A DNA stretch of 64,000 nucleotides from Bacillota bacterium. GTDB taxonomy: Bacteria > Bacillota > Clostridia > Oscillospirales > Acutalibacteraceae. The first letter of the stretch is position 1. Each line of letters opens with the position of its first letter. Positions 35,001 to 43,915 of the stretch are shown here, piece after piece. Position numbers and translations under genes: made by a program. The notes beneath the pieces are model-generated. The model ran no database searches and was not told the DNA's origin. It saw only the letters and a list, made by a program, of their open reading frames with translations. The stretch is from the NCBI GenBank assembly GCA_023458755.1, contig JAEWYE010000073.1, positions 52,781 to 116,780 of the forward strand, written 5' to 3'.

Positions 35001-36014
35001 TCATCTTTTGTTCGCCTTGTAGTAGGATGCAGGCATGTTCACTTCAAGCCTTTTACCGGTTCCGTTTACCACGCAGTCGAGCGGGTTTTCCGCAATGTGA
35101 ACCGGCATTCCGGTTTCCTGCGCAACCAAAAGATCCAAACCGCGAAGCAGAGCGCCGCCGCCTGTCAGCATAATGCCGTGATCAATGATATCAGCGGAAA
35201 GTTCCGGCGGAGTTTTTTCAAGGGTGCTCTTAATTGCGTCGACGATAGTGGCAAGAGGGTCGGAAAGCGCTTCCCGCACTTCTTCTGCGCTGATGGCAAC
35301 GTTTTTCGGAAGTCCGTCCACCAAATTGCGGCCTTTAATCTCCACTTTTTGATTTTCGTTTTCTTCGGTTGGGAACGCGGAACCGATGGAAATTTTAATG
35401 CTTTCTGCGGTACGTTCACCGATAAGCAGGTTGTACTTCTTCTTCACATAAGAGATGATTGCTTCGTCAAATTTATCACCGGCAACACGAACCGAGCAGG
35501 AAGTAACAATATCGCCCAAAGAAATAACGGCAACCTCAGCAGTACCGCCGCCGATATCAACAACCATGCTTCCGGTCGGGTCTGCAACAGGTAAACCAGC
35601 ACCGATTGCGGCGGCCATGGGCTCTTCAATTAACTCTACATTGTTTGCGCCGGCCTGACGGGCAGCATCTTCCACTGCGCGGCGTTCCACTTCGGTAACG
35701 CCGGAAGGAATGCATACAATAATATGCGGTTTACTGAAGGAGTTGGACTTGACTGCTTTGCGGATGAAATGCTTCAGCATGGTGGCGGTAATATCAAAAT
35801 CGGCAATAACACCGTCTTTAAGAGGGCGAACCGCAACAATGGAGCCCGGTGTACGGCCAATCATTTCTTTCGCTTGTATTCCTACTGCCAAAACGGTATC
35901 GGTGCGTACATCTACCGCAACAACAGAAGGTTCGCGCATGACAATGCCCTTGCCTTTCATAAATACCAGTGTGTTGGCAGTACCTAAATCAATACCTATA
36001 TCTTTTGAAAACAT
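35001..36014 (-). CDS. mreB: Rod-shape actin homologue MreB
   Basis: 337 residues from ATG 36014 (MFSKDIGIDLGTANTLVFMK), preceded by GAAAGGGGAAAATATA. Actin-fold nucleotide motifs are phosphate 1 (GIDLGTANT), connect/phosphate 2 (VDIGGGTAEVAVISLG) and the adenosine motif (MLTGGGALLRGLD). It forms membrane-bound filaments that guide lateral wall synthesis. It has its own promoter upstream, so mreB-mreC-mreD-PBP2 probably starts here. Confidence 0.97.
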   Translation of the reverse strand: MFSKDIGIDLGTANTLVFMKGKGIVMREPSVVAVDVRTDTVLAVGIQAKEMIGRTPGSIVAVRPLKDGVIADFDITATMLKHFIRKAVKSNSFSKPHIIVCIPSGVTEVERRAVEDAARQAGANNVELIEEPMAAAIGAGLPVADPTGSMVVDIGGGTAEVAVISLGDIVTSCSVRVAGDKFDEAIISYVKKKYNLLIGERTAESIKISIGSAFPTEENENQKVEIKGRNLVDGLPKNVAISAEEVREALSDPLATIVDAIKSTLEKTPPELSADIIDHGIMLTGGGALLRGLDLLVAQETGMPVHIAENPLDCVVNGTGKRLEVNMPASYYKANKR

Positions 36015-36088
36015 TATATTTTCCCCTTTCATTCTCACAAGGATGTTGTGGAACGCAATTATTCATGATAATAATTCACATGTTATTT

Positions 36089-36117
36089 ATTATAACCCTT
36101 AAAGAGCTAATTCTCAA
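36089..36117 (-). promoter_or_regulatory. Promoter of the mreB operon
   Basis: On the minus strand TTGAGA (36117-36112), a 17-bp spacer and TATAAT (36094-36089), about 75 bp upstream of the mreB ATG. Confidence 0.78.
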
Positions 36118-36136
36118 CAATTAATTTATGTAATTG

Positions 36137-36715
36137 CTACTTTTTATAAAATTTTTCCGTATCCTTCTGTATGTCCCTTAAAATTCTATATATCCTGCCA
36201 ATCGGAAGGCCCATTACATTATAAAAATCGCCGTTGATTTCTTTTACCAAAAGCGCGCCGCGCCCTTGTATACCGTAAGCTCCGGCTTTGTCCATGGGTT
36301 CTCCTGTTTTTACGTAATCCTCGATTTCCCGATCGGAAAGCGGGAAAAACTCCACTTCGGTACGCTGTGCTTCACAATGCGTTTCATTGCCGCGGCAGAT
36401 GCAGAATCCGGTGTAAACGTCATGCCGGCGGCCGGAAAGAAGGCGCAGCATTGCTTTGGCTTCCTCTTCGTTTTTAGGTTTCCCAAATACTTCGCTTTGA
36501 AAAACCACAATCGTGTCCGCGGCTAATACCGTATCCTGCGGATGGCTTTTGAAAACCGCCATTGCCTTTGTGCGGGCAAGCTGCGTGACGATTTGTGCGG
36601 GCGGAGTGCCGGGAGTGACGGTTTCATCCACATTCGCGGGTACTGCGGAGAACGTATATCCGGCCTGCGTGAGCAATTCTTTACGGCGCGGAGAAGCAGA
36701 AGCAAGCAGCAGCAT
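36137..36715 (-). CDS. maf: Maf-like nucleotide pyrophosphatase
   Basis: 192 residues. It starts MLLLASASPRRKELLTQAGY, has LARTKAMAVF, the catalytic-acid region VLAADTIVVFQSEVFGKP and MDKAGAYGIQGRGALLVKEI near the end. Maf proteins hydrolyse non-canonical or modified nucleoside triphosphates to monophosphates. It lies just upstream of the mreB promoter and 8 bp after the DUF4321 gene. Confidence 0.94.
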   Translation of the reverse strand: MLLLASASPRRKELLTQAGYTFSAVPANVDETVTPGTPPAQIVTQLARTKAMAVFKSHPQDTVLAADTIVVFQSEVFGKPKNEEEAKAMLRLLSGRRHDVYTGFCICRGNETHCEAQRTEVEFFPLSDREIEDYVKTGEPMDKAGAYGIQGRGALLVKEINGDFYNVMGLPIGRIYRILRDIQKDTEKFYKK

Positions 36716-36723
36716 AAAATCCC

Positions 36724-36990
36724 CTATTCCTTGATTTTAATTCTGGTGTAAACAAGAATGCTGATCAGCAGCAAAATGGCTTGTGCGACATTGATGTTTA
36801 CCATAACGCCGAAGGTAAAGTTCACAATGGCAAGATCAATTTTAACCGGCTGAAATCCAAAACTGGTCCCAAGTCCCAGCCATGACAGAAAGCTGACGCT
36901 GTGGGTCACCGTACCGATTACCTGCCCCAACACTACGGCCAGTACAAGAAGAATAATCAGCAGTAAAGTTTTTAACAGATTCTTTTTCAT
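36724..36990 (-). CDS. DUF4321 family small membrane protein
   Basis: 88 residues with two to three hydrophobic helices: LLIILLVLAVVLGQVIG at the N-terminus, then SWLGLGTSFGFQPVKIDLAI and a final helix. This small family is typical of Clostridia and is commonly found beside maf and the mre genes, as here. The function is unknown. Confidence 0.85.
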   Translation of the reverse strand: MKKNLLKTLLLIILLVLAVVLGQVIGTVTHSVSFLSWLGLGTSFGFQPVKIDLAIVNFTFGVMVNINVAQAILLLISILVYTRIKIKE

Positions 36991-37043
36991 TGCAATTCCT
37001 CATTATTTTAAATTTTGGCTTTTTGCCGCGATTTTATACAGAA

Positions 37044-37484
37044 TTATTTCCCGGTTGAACCAAATCCGTTTTCCCCGCGCTGGGTTTCGTCAAGCTCGGC
37101 TACCTGCTGTACCGGCAGAGGAAGAACCGGCGTAATTACCATCTGCGCAATCCGCTCATCCGGCTGGATTATGTAGGGAGTATCGCTTAGGTTGCACAGA
37201 CCCACCTTGATTTCTCCCCGATAATCGCTGTCGACGACACCCACAGAATTCGAGAGCGTGATGCCATGTTTTACGCCAAGACCGCTGCGTCCGAACAGCA
37301 GGGCCACACAGTTCGGGTTTGGCAGAGCAATGGCGATGCCGGTGGGTATGGTGACGAGCTGGTGCGGCTCGATGGTAACCGGAGTTTGAATACAGGCGCA
37401 CAAATCCATTCCGGCGCTTCCATCGGTTGCACGGTGCGGGATGATTGCATATTCGTTTAATCTTTTAATTTTAATGCTGTCCAT
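37044..37484 (-). CDS. dut: Deoxyuridine 5'-triphosphate nucleotidohydrolase
   Basis: 146 residues, trimeric dUTPase. The five motifs are visible in order: DGSAGMDLCA, FGRSGLGVKHGITL, GVVDSDYRGEIKVGL, RIAQMVITPV and the C-terminal RGENGFGSTGK. It hydrolyses dUTP to dUMP and keeps uracil out of DNA. It is chromosomal in context (between DUF554 and DUF4321 genes), not phage-borne. Confidence 0.96.
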   Translation of the reverse strand: MDSIKIKRLNEYAIIPHRATDGSAGMDLCACIQTPVTIEPHQLVTIPTGIAIALPNPNCVALLFGRSGLGVKHGITLSNSVGVVDSDYRGEIKVGLCNLSDTPYIIQPDERIAQMVITPVLPLPVQQVAELDETQRGENGFGSTGK

Positions 37485-37508
37485 ATTGATACCATCCTTT
37501 AAAACTTA

Positions 37509-38192
37509 TCACATAAATCTGCACAACAGAATCGGGAGAAAAACAGCCGGAACGAAATTCATCACTTTTATTTTCGTCAGCTTCAGCATATTCAGCGACA
37601 GGGCGATAATGAGCAGGGAACCCACGCAGGTGATTTCGTTGATGACCGGAGTGGTTAAGTAAGGCGAGATGAATTGTGCCAGCAGGGCAATGCTGCCCTG
37701 ATAAATCAAAATCAAAATGCCGGACAGCAGCACGCCCGCCCCCAAGCTGGAAGCAAAAATAATGGCTGAAATACCGTCAAGCAGAGATTTGGCGAATAGC
37801 GTTTGGTTGCTGCCGGTCAAGCCGCTTTGCAGGGAACCGACAATGGCCATCGCACCAACGCAGAAAAGCAGACTGGAGGTAACGAACCCCTGCGATATGG
37901 ATGTTTTTTCGTCGCTTTTATTTTTAAACTTATTTTCCAGCCAATTACCCAGTTGGTTGATTCGCAGATCCAAATCCAGCAGTTCCCCGATAATCGCCCC
38001 GATTACAATAGAAAGAATGGCAACCAGAGTTTTTTTGCCGTTCATAGCGCCGCTTATACCGATGTACAGAACACACAGAGCCAGTCCGCTCATGACGGTA
38101 TTCGCGATTTTTGGTGGGATTCCCTTTTTAAACACCAGACCGATTCCGCCGCCAAGCAGAACGGCCAGACAATTTACAATTACGCCGACCAT
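37509..38192 (-). CDS. DUF554 family membrane protein
   Basis: 227 residues with seven or so hydrophobic helices. It starts MVGVIVNCLAVLLGGGIGLV, the DUF554 hallmark, with SIVIGAIIGELLDLD and GMAIVGSLQSGL-type motifs after it. The function of the family is unknown; it is believed to be a transporter-like membrane protein. Confidence 0.9.
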   Translation of the reverse strand: MVGVIVNCLAVLLGGGIGLVFKKGIPPKIANTVMSGLALCVLYIGISGAMNGKKTLVAILSIVIGAIIGELLDLDLRINQLGNWLENKFKNKSDEKTSISQGFVTSSLLFCVGAMAIVGSLQSGLTGSNQTLFAKSLLDGISAIIFASSLGAGVLLSGILILIYQGSIALLAQFISPYLTTPVINEITCVGSLLIIALSLNMLKLTKIKVMNFVPAVFLPILLCRFM

Positions 38193-38308
38193 AAATCCTC
38201 ACATATTTGTATAATTTCTCTTTTTAAACTTATCCGATTAACGGGAGTTAGAAAGACTTTTTTGCAGTAGACTTGCATTCTTCACAATCTTAACAACCGG
38301 TTTCGACA

Positions 38309-40375
38309 TTATTCAACACCGCGGTAATAAAGACCGCGCGTGTAGTCCCCGACTGGCTTGGATGCGGAAAGGTAGGAACGCAGGATTTCCTCACTTTCAA
38401 CAGAGTTTTCAACAGTGAAGTGTAAAACTCCAAAATCCTGATTTTTCACCTCGTTTAATCGGTCGGAAAAAGCAAGCGGAACGGAGTTTAAAATTTCACT
38501 GCAGCCGCCCGAGCACTGAATCGGGAAACGAATGCCTCTGCGGTCAGTTAAAACCGGCGCTGTTTTGCAGTTCAGGCAGCCTCGCGCGGAGTTTGCAGCC
38601 GGACAGTTCCGGCAAAGCATGAGCGGCAGATGCCCGTAAAGCAAAAGACCGCGCGGCATGGTTTCGCCGATGGCGGCGGCTTGTTCCAGTGTCAGTTCAA
38701 AGGAAAGCTCCGTATCGGTCAGGCCAAAATCCGAATACCACTGGAGTGCGGCTGTGTTGGTAATGTTCAGCGAAAAACCACCGTGAATGGTCATGCCCAG
38801 CTCTTTCGCAACGGCGGCAGCACCCAAATTGCCCACCCAAACGTCTTTTATTCCCGCTAAAGCTGCGCTTTTTAAAGCCGCTTTTATCTGTTTTTCCCTG
38901 CCGAACATGCCGCGCGGAATTTCCAGTGCGACGCGCATGCCGTTTTCTTTCAACTTTTTTAGTTGTTTCTCGTCGGTATTTAAGGGAAGATAAATCAGTT
39001 CACACTCTTTGGCAAGCATGGGAACCTGCTGTGCGTCGGCAAAACGCGCACGAAAGCGCATGGGTTTCGCGTGGTGTGTGCCGGGCTGCGGAATTTCGCA
39101 CATGGTAAATGCAACAGGCGGCTTATGGCTTCGCTGCTGCTCCAGATTTTCGAGTACTTCACGGCGCAGTTTGTTTATGGCAGAAATGGGAACGGAAAGC
39201 CCGTCCTCAATTTCATAATCGATTTTATCACAAATAAAAGGCGTACCGCCTGTTTTATGAAGCTGTTCCGCACAGCGGCCTTCATCAATTGCACGGTTGA
39301 TTGCCTGCTGGGGAACGTCACCCGAAGCGGTTGCGGCGTGGCCTTCGCGGTCTTTTACCGCGAGCGTGAGCGGCTCGCCCTTGACGATTTCAATATAAAA
39401 CTCAATCGGAACCGATTGGCGTTCTTCTCGGTACAGCTCTTTTAATTCAGCGAATACGGCATTCGTCGCGCCAACCACATCTTCTTTGGTACGCGTGCCA
39501 AACATTTCGCGCCCGCGCTGTGCGTCCAAATAACCGGTCGTAAAGCCGGAGCGGGAAAATACGGCGCTTAGGTTGTCCATTAAGGCAGCGGGGACAGGCT
39601 CTCCGTCCGCCGCTTTCCGGCAAGCCGCCGTTGCGGCGGCAACATATTCGGGGCGTTTCATCCGGCCTTCAATTTTTGCCGAAATAACCCCGCAGTCCGC
39701 CAAATCGCCGATACGGGTAATCATGGACAAATCCTTTAAACTCAAATCGTGACCGGTGCCGCCCTGCGCGGAAAACGGCAGACGGCACGGCTGCGCGCAA
39801 AGTCCGCGGTTGCCGCTTCGGGAACCCAAAACAGAACTGAAATAACATTGCCCCGATACCGACATGCACAAAGCGCCGTGCACAAAAACCTCCAGCTCGA
39901 CGGGAGCTGCGGCAGAAATTTCCTTGATCTCGGTTAGGGAAAGCTCGCGCGAAAGCACCACACGCCGAATGCCGGCTTCATACAGCGCCGCCGCACCCAC
40001 GGGGGTATGAATGGACATTTGCGTGGAAGCGTGCAGGCGCAAATTGGGCGCGCATTTGCGGACAAGAGAAAGCAAGCCGGTATCCTGCACAAGAACAGCG
40101 TCTACCGGCAGGGTACAGGCGTATTGGATAAAGGTAAGTGCCTGCTGCAGCTCGTTTTGCAGCAGCAGCGTATTTACGGCTAAGTATACCTTAACGCCGC
40201 GGGCGTGGCAATATTCCACTGCGGCCTTTAATGCGTCGTTGTCAAAATTCTGAGCGTTTGCGCGGGCACTGAATGCGCTGCCACCCAGATAAACGGCATT
40301 TGCTCCGGCGCGCACAGCGGCCAGTAGGGTTTCGGGGGAACCGGCGGGGGCTAAAACTTCAATCGGAGCTTTCAT
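38309..40375 (-). CDS. U32 family peptidase with C-terminal DUF3656-type region
   Basis: 688 residues. The N-terminal U32 domain starts PIEVLAPAGSPETLLAAVRA and contains VFVHGALCMSVSGQCYFSSV, the cysteine-containing family signature, followed by GNRGLCAQPCRLPF. The C-terminal half has a further cysteine cluster (LCRNCPAANSARGCLNC), probably for an iron-sulfur cluster. Members are linked to RNA hydroxylation (RlhA/TrhP type) or peptidase activity; which applies here is not decidable. The gene overlaps the zapA-like gene by 4 bp. Confidence 0.88.
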   Translation of the reverse strand: MKAPIEVLAPAGSPETLLAAVRAGANAVYLGGSAFSARANAQNFDNDALKAAVEYCHARGVKVYLAVNTLLLQNELQQALTFIQYACTLPVDAVLVQDTGLLSLVRKCAPNLRLHASTQMSIHTPVGAAALYEAGIRRVVLSRELSLTEIKEISAAAPVELEVFVHGALCMSVSGQCYFSSVLGSRSGNRGLCAQPCRLPFSAQGGTGHDLSLKDLSMITRIGDLADCGVISAKIEGRMKRPEYVAAATAACRKAADGEPVPAALMDNLSAVFSRSGFTTGYLDAQRGREMFGTRTKEDVVGATNAVFAELKELYREERQSVPIEFYIEIVKGEPLTLAVKDREGHAATASGDVPQQAINRAIDEGRCAEQLHKTGGTPFICDKIDYEIEDGLSVPISAINKLRREVLENLEQQRSHKPPVAFTMCEIPQPGTHHAKPMRFRARFADAQQVPMLAKECELIYLPLNTDEKQLKKLKENGMRVALEIPRGMFGREKQIKAALKSAALAGIKDVWVGNLGAAAVAKELGMTIHGGFSLNITNTAALQWYSDFGLTDTELSFELTLEQAAAIGETMPRGLLLYGHLPLMLCRNCPAANSARGCLNCKTAPVLTDRRGIRFPIQCSGGCSEILNSVPLAFSDRLNEVKNQDFGVLHFTVENSVESEEILRSYLSASKPVGDYTRGLYYRGVE

Positions 40376-40929
40376 TCGTTCTCTTTCTTTTCAAAAAAAC
40401 TGATAAAGCCGTCTATTTCCGGCTCAATTTTATCGGAATTCTGCGGGCGCGTATAACTGCCTGTCTGCATATTCTGCACGGACTGCGGGCGCTGAAGCGG
40501 AGCGCTCGGTGCAATCGGACGGCTTTGTGCGGGATCCGGCTTCGAGGTGCCGCTGTCGTTGGCAGCAGCGTCTGGAGCATCCTTGTCCGACAGGCGGGCA
40601 CGCAGGGTTTGAATTTCACGTTTCATACGCTCAATCTCACGGCGTGCTTCCTCGGCCTCCATTCTGGAACGGGAGGAGTCTTCCAGATAATCTTTTATTT
40701 GAGAGCGCAGGTTGTCCGCGCCGGAAGCGGCTTTGTGCGCGTCGTCGCAATAACTTAAGGCTGTAATCAGCGCCGCCATGGTAAGGGAAACGCGTTCATT
40801 CTTTTCGGTAATGGAATGGATCGCCTTTTCAACCTCGTTACCAATGGAGCGAACATAGGCCTCTTCATCGTCAGAAGCCACAACACACTCGGTGTCGCAA
40901 ATATTCAGCTTTACTCGATTTTTACTCAT
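40372..40929 (-). CDS. zapA: ZapA-like cell division protein with coiled-coil extension
   Basis: 185 residues from ATG 40929 (MSKNRVKLNICDTECVVASD). The first 90 residues are the ZapA domain (YVRSIGNEVEKAIHSI, then AALITALSYCDDAHKA). A charged coiled coil at about 95-140 (RMEAEEARREIERMKREIQT) and a proline-rich disordered tail with a basic/acidic end follow. ZapA tethers and stabilises FtsZ polymers. The protein is twice the length of minimal ZapA. Its stop overlaps the start of the U32 peptidase gene. Confidence 0.85.
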   Translation of the reverse strand: MSKNRVKLNICDTECVVASDDEEAYVRSIGNEVEKAIHSITEKNERVSLTMAALITALSYCDDAHKAASGADNLRSQIKDYLEDSSRSRMEAEEARREIERMKREIQTLRARLSDKDAPDAAANDSGTSKPDPAQSRPIAPSAPLQRPQSVQNMQTGSYTRPQNSDKIEPEIDGFISFFEKKENE

Positions 40930-40983
40930 GGAGTCATTTCCTTTCACAGCCTCGGTAACAGGCACACTATTATAGATAATTCT

Positions 40984-41012
40984 ATTATAAACGATTCCTT
41001 ATCATTTGGAAA
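40984..41012 (-). promoter_or_regulatory. Possible promoter of the zapA-U32 pair
   Basis: On the minus strand a TATAAT (40989-40984) with a weak TTTCCA at 17 bp. It is in the expected place 55 bp upstream of zapA. Confidence 0.4.
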
Positions 41013-41346
41013 GCATTTCGGGGACTATTTTTAGGAAAGTTTTTCTTTCTTGAGTAACTTGTAACTACATATTCTTTCAATAAATATTCTATAATAAGCT
41101 CGGAACGGTTTTTCGCAAACAAGATTTGCATCCTGCTTTTTCTCTGTTATAAATTTGTGCGCAATGCCCGCGAAAGAATGGAAACGGTGCTGGGACTTTT
41201 TTAAAATTAGTGATATTGCACAAAAAACAACCAATAAAGCACTACTAATAAAAGTGACGGGAAATAAATGTAAAATGTGTGAAAATTGCCGATTATACTG
41301 ATAAAACACACACAATTCTAAAAAATTTCCTAGGAATGGATTATGC
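41013..41346. other. Non-coding gap between zapA and glgP
   Basis: AT-rich spacer between divergent genes. A 116-codon minus-strand frame spans part of it, but it has no ribosome binding site, runs across the glgP promoter and has odd composition, so it is not called. Nothing else is recognised. Confidence 0.5.
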
Positions 41347-41375
41347 TTGTAAATGGTAAAATATTGGTATATAAT
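41347..41375 (+). promoter_or_regulatory. Promoter of glgP
   Basis: TTGTAA (41347-41352), a 17-bp spacer and TATAAT (41370-41375). It lies 45 bp before the ATG at 41421 and excludes a longer open frame that starts upstream. Confidence 0.8.
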
Positions 41376-41420
41376 AAACATAAAAGTTACTTAGCTTCTT
41401 TCATTATGGAGGTTATTTTC

Positions 41421-43901
41421 ATGAACTATAAACAGCCGGTAAAAAAGATTCAGGAAGAAATCGAACAAAAGCTTTCTCATAATTTTGGAGTAAGCCTGTT
41501 AAATGCCACAAATGAACAATATTATAAAGCAGTCGTTTTAATTGTACGGGATATGCTGACCAAAGGCCGCAATGAATTTGTGGAAAAAGCGGAAAAGGCA
41601 GGGACAAAGCAAATTTATTATCTTTGCATGGAATTCCTTTTAGGCCGTTCTTTAAAAAATAACCTTTTTAATTTAGAAATAGAGGACGATTTTCGTGAAG
41701 CACTTGCGGGAATGAACGTGAAACTGGATTCTCTTTATGAGCAGGAGCCGGACGCGGGACTTGGAAACGGCGGACTGGGCAGGCTTGCCGCCTGCTTTTT
41801 AGACGGGCTCGCCACGCAACAATACCCGGCCATGGGCTATTCCCTGCGGTATGAATACGGCATTTTCCGTCAGAAGCTGGTAGACGGTTGGCAGACCGAG
41901 CTGCCGGATTTCTGGCTGCCGGGCGGAGAAGTTTGGATGCAGAAGGCGCCGGAGAAATCCGTGGAAGTGCATTTTGACGGTCATATTGAAGATTACTGGA
42001 ACAACCAGTATCATGTAGTGAACCATAAGGACTACAAAAAAGTAATTGCGGAGCCGTATGACATTTTTGTTTCCGGTATGGACGGCAAGGGTGTCAGCAT
42101 GCTGCGCATATGGAAGGCGGTTTCCGCTGAATTCGACATGAAACTGTTTAACAGCGGCGATTATATGCGCGCCATGGAGCAGAATGCTATGGCAGAGATT
42201 ATTACGAAGGTTCTTTATCCGGAAGACAATCATTTGGAGGGCAAAAGTCTGCGCCTAATGCAGCAGTACTTTTTGGTTTCCGCCACCATACAGGATATTA
42301 TCCGCCGCCATCTGTTTTCACACAGTACGCTGGACGACCTGCCGGATAAAATCGCAATCCACTTAAACGATACCCATCCGGTTCTCGCAATCCCCGAAAT
42401 GATGCGCGTGATGCTGGATGAATGCGGTTATGGATGGGACGACGCGTGGAGCATTGTAACCAGAACCATCGCCTACACCAATCATACCGTTATGGCAGAA
42501 GCGCTGGAGTGCTGGGGCGTGGATTTGTTCAAAATGCGCCTTCCGCGCATCTATCAGATTATTGAAGAAATCAACAAGCGTTTCTGCGCAAAGTTGCATG
42601 AAAAAGGCGTGGATGGCTACAAAATCGGCCGTATGGCACCGCTGAACGATGGCTATGTAAAAATGGCAAACTTAGCTGTTTTAAGTTCGCATTCGGTGAA
42701 CGGCGTTTCACAGCTTCACAGCGATATTTTAAAAGATTCGGTGTTCCATGATTTTTACACCGAAATGCCGCAAAAGTTCCATAACGTGACAAACGGCATT
42801 GCGCACCGCCGCTGGCTCAATCAGGCGAACCCCGAACTTGCCGCCTTAATTACAGAATTGACCGGCAGCGGTTTTGTGCATAACGCCGCCGAACTGGAAA
42901 AACTGATGAACTATCAGAACGATTCCGCTGTGCTTGAGAAAATGGCGGCCATTAAGCGCAATAATAAAATCCGCTTGGCGGAATATGTGAAAAAGAATAA
43001 CGATATTGAGCTTGACCCGGATTCCATATTTGATGTGCAGGTAAAGCGTATGCATGAATACAAGCGTCAGCATATGAACGCGCTGCACATTCTTTCAGTT
43101 TATCAGTGGCTGCGCGCAAATCCGAATGCGGACTTTACTCCGCATACGTATATTTTCGGCGCAAAATCCGCTCCGGGATACTATTTCGCAAAGCAGATGA
43201 TTCGCTTTATCGTCAATTTGGGTGATACCATCAATCACGATGAGCGGGTAAACAAAAAGCTGAAGGTCGTTTATTTGGAGGATTACCGGGTTACTCTGGC
43301 GGAACTTGCCACACCGGCGGCAGACATCAGCGAGCAGATTTCTTTGGCGGGTACGGAGGCTTCCGGTACCAGTAATATGAAATTTATGATAAACTCTGCC
43401 ATTACGCTCGGCACGCTGGACGGAGCAAATGTGGAGATTCACGACGCGGTGGGCGACGACAATATCCTTCTGTTCGGCATGACAACGCCGGAAGTAAACA
43501 ATTTAAGGCACAGCGGCTACAATCCGCATGTGTTTTTTGACAACAATCCGGTTATCCGCAAAGCGATTGAAGAATTGAACAGCGGATTCGGCGGCGTGAA
43601 ATTTAACGATATCGGGGATTCTTTGGTAAAGGTCGACCCTTACATGGTTCTGGCAGATTTTGATTCCTATGCCAAGGCACAGCAAAAAGCGGAAAAATTG
43701 TATGCCGACACGAAGCTTTGGAACCGGATGGGGCTTGTCAATACCGCGAAAGCAGGATGCTTTGCGGCAGACCGTGCCATTCGCGAATATGCCGAGAACA
43801 TTTGGGACGCTTCTCCCGTGCCGCATCGTGCGCAGGAAGACAAACCGGAAAAAGAAGCTGCACCCGCTGCGAAAAAGGCCCTTTTTAAAAAGTCAAAATA
43901 A
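41421..43901 (+). CDS. glgP: Glycogen/maltodextrin phosphorylase
   Basis: 826 residues from ATG 41421 (MNYKQPVKKIQEEIEQKLSH), preceded by ATGGAGGTTATTTTC. Family landmarks: EQEPDAGLGNGGLGRLAACF, HLNDTHPVLAIPEMMRVM, KRMHEYKRQHMNALHIL and the pyridoxal-phosphate lysine motif EASGTSNMKFMINSAITLGT. It releases glucose 1-phosphate from alpha-1,4-glucans. A Lys/Ala/Glu-rich tail ends the protein. It forms a unit with the GH13 gene 14 bp downstream. Confidence 0.97.
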   Translation: MNYKQPVKKIQEEIEQKLSHNFGVSLLNATNEQYYKAVVLIVRDMLTKGRNEFVEKAEKAGTKQIYYLCMEFLLGRSLKNNLFNLEIEDDFREALAGMNVKLDSLYEQEPDAGLGNGGLGRLAACFLDGLATQQYPAMGYSLRYEYGIFRQKLVDGWQTELPDFWLPGGEVWMQKAPEKSVEVHFDGHIEDYWNNQYHVVNHKDYKKVIAEPYDIFVSGMDGKGVSMLRIWKAVSAEFDMKLFNSGDYMRAMEQNAMAEIITKVLYPEDNHLEGKSLRLMQQYFLVSATIQDIIRRHLFSHSTLDDLPDKIAIHLNDTHPVLAIPEMMRVMLDECGYGWDDAWSIVTRTIAYTNHTVMAEALECWGVDLFKMRLPRIYQIIEEINKRFCAKLHEKGVDGYKIGRMAPLNDGYVKMANLAVLSSHSVNGVSQLHSDILKDSVFHDFYTEMPQKFHNVTNGIAHRRWLNQANPELAALITELTGSGFVHNAAELEKLMNYQNDSAVLEKMAAIKRNNKIRLAEYVKKNNDIELDPDSIFDVQVKRMHEYKRQHMNALHILSVYQWLRANPNADFTPHTYIFGAKSAPGYYFAKQMIRFIVNLGDTINHDERVNKKLKVVYLEDYRVTLAELATPAADISEQISLAGTEASGTSNMKFMINSAITLGTLDGANVEIHDAVGDDNILLFGMTTPEVNNLRHSGYNPHVFFDNNPVIRKAIEELNSGFGGVKFNDIGDSLVKVDPYMVLADFDSYAKAQQKAEKLYADTKLWNRMGLVNTAKAGCFAADRAIREYAENIWDASPVPHRAQEDKPEKEAAPAAKKALFKKSK

Positions 43902-43915
43902 CTGGGAGCGACCTT

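Noticed and set aside
41031..41381. 116-codon minus-strand ORF between zapA and glgP
   Set aside because: Crosses the glgP promoter, lacks a ribosome binding site and has random-looking composition.
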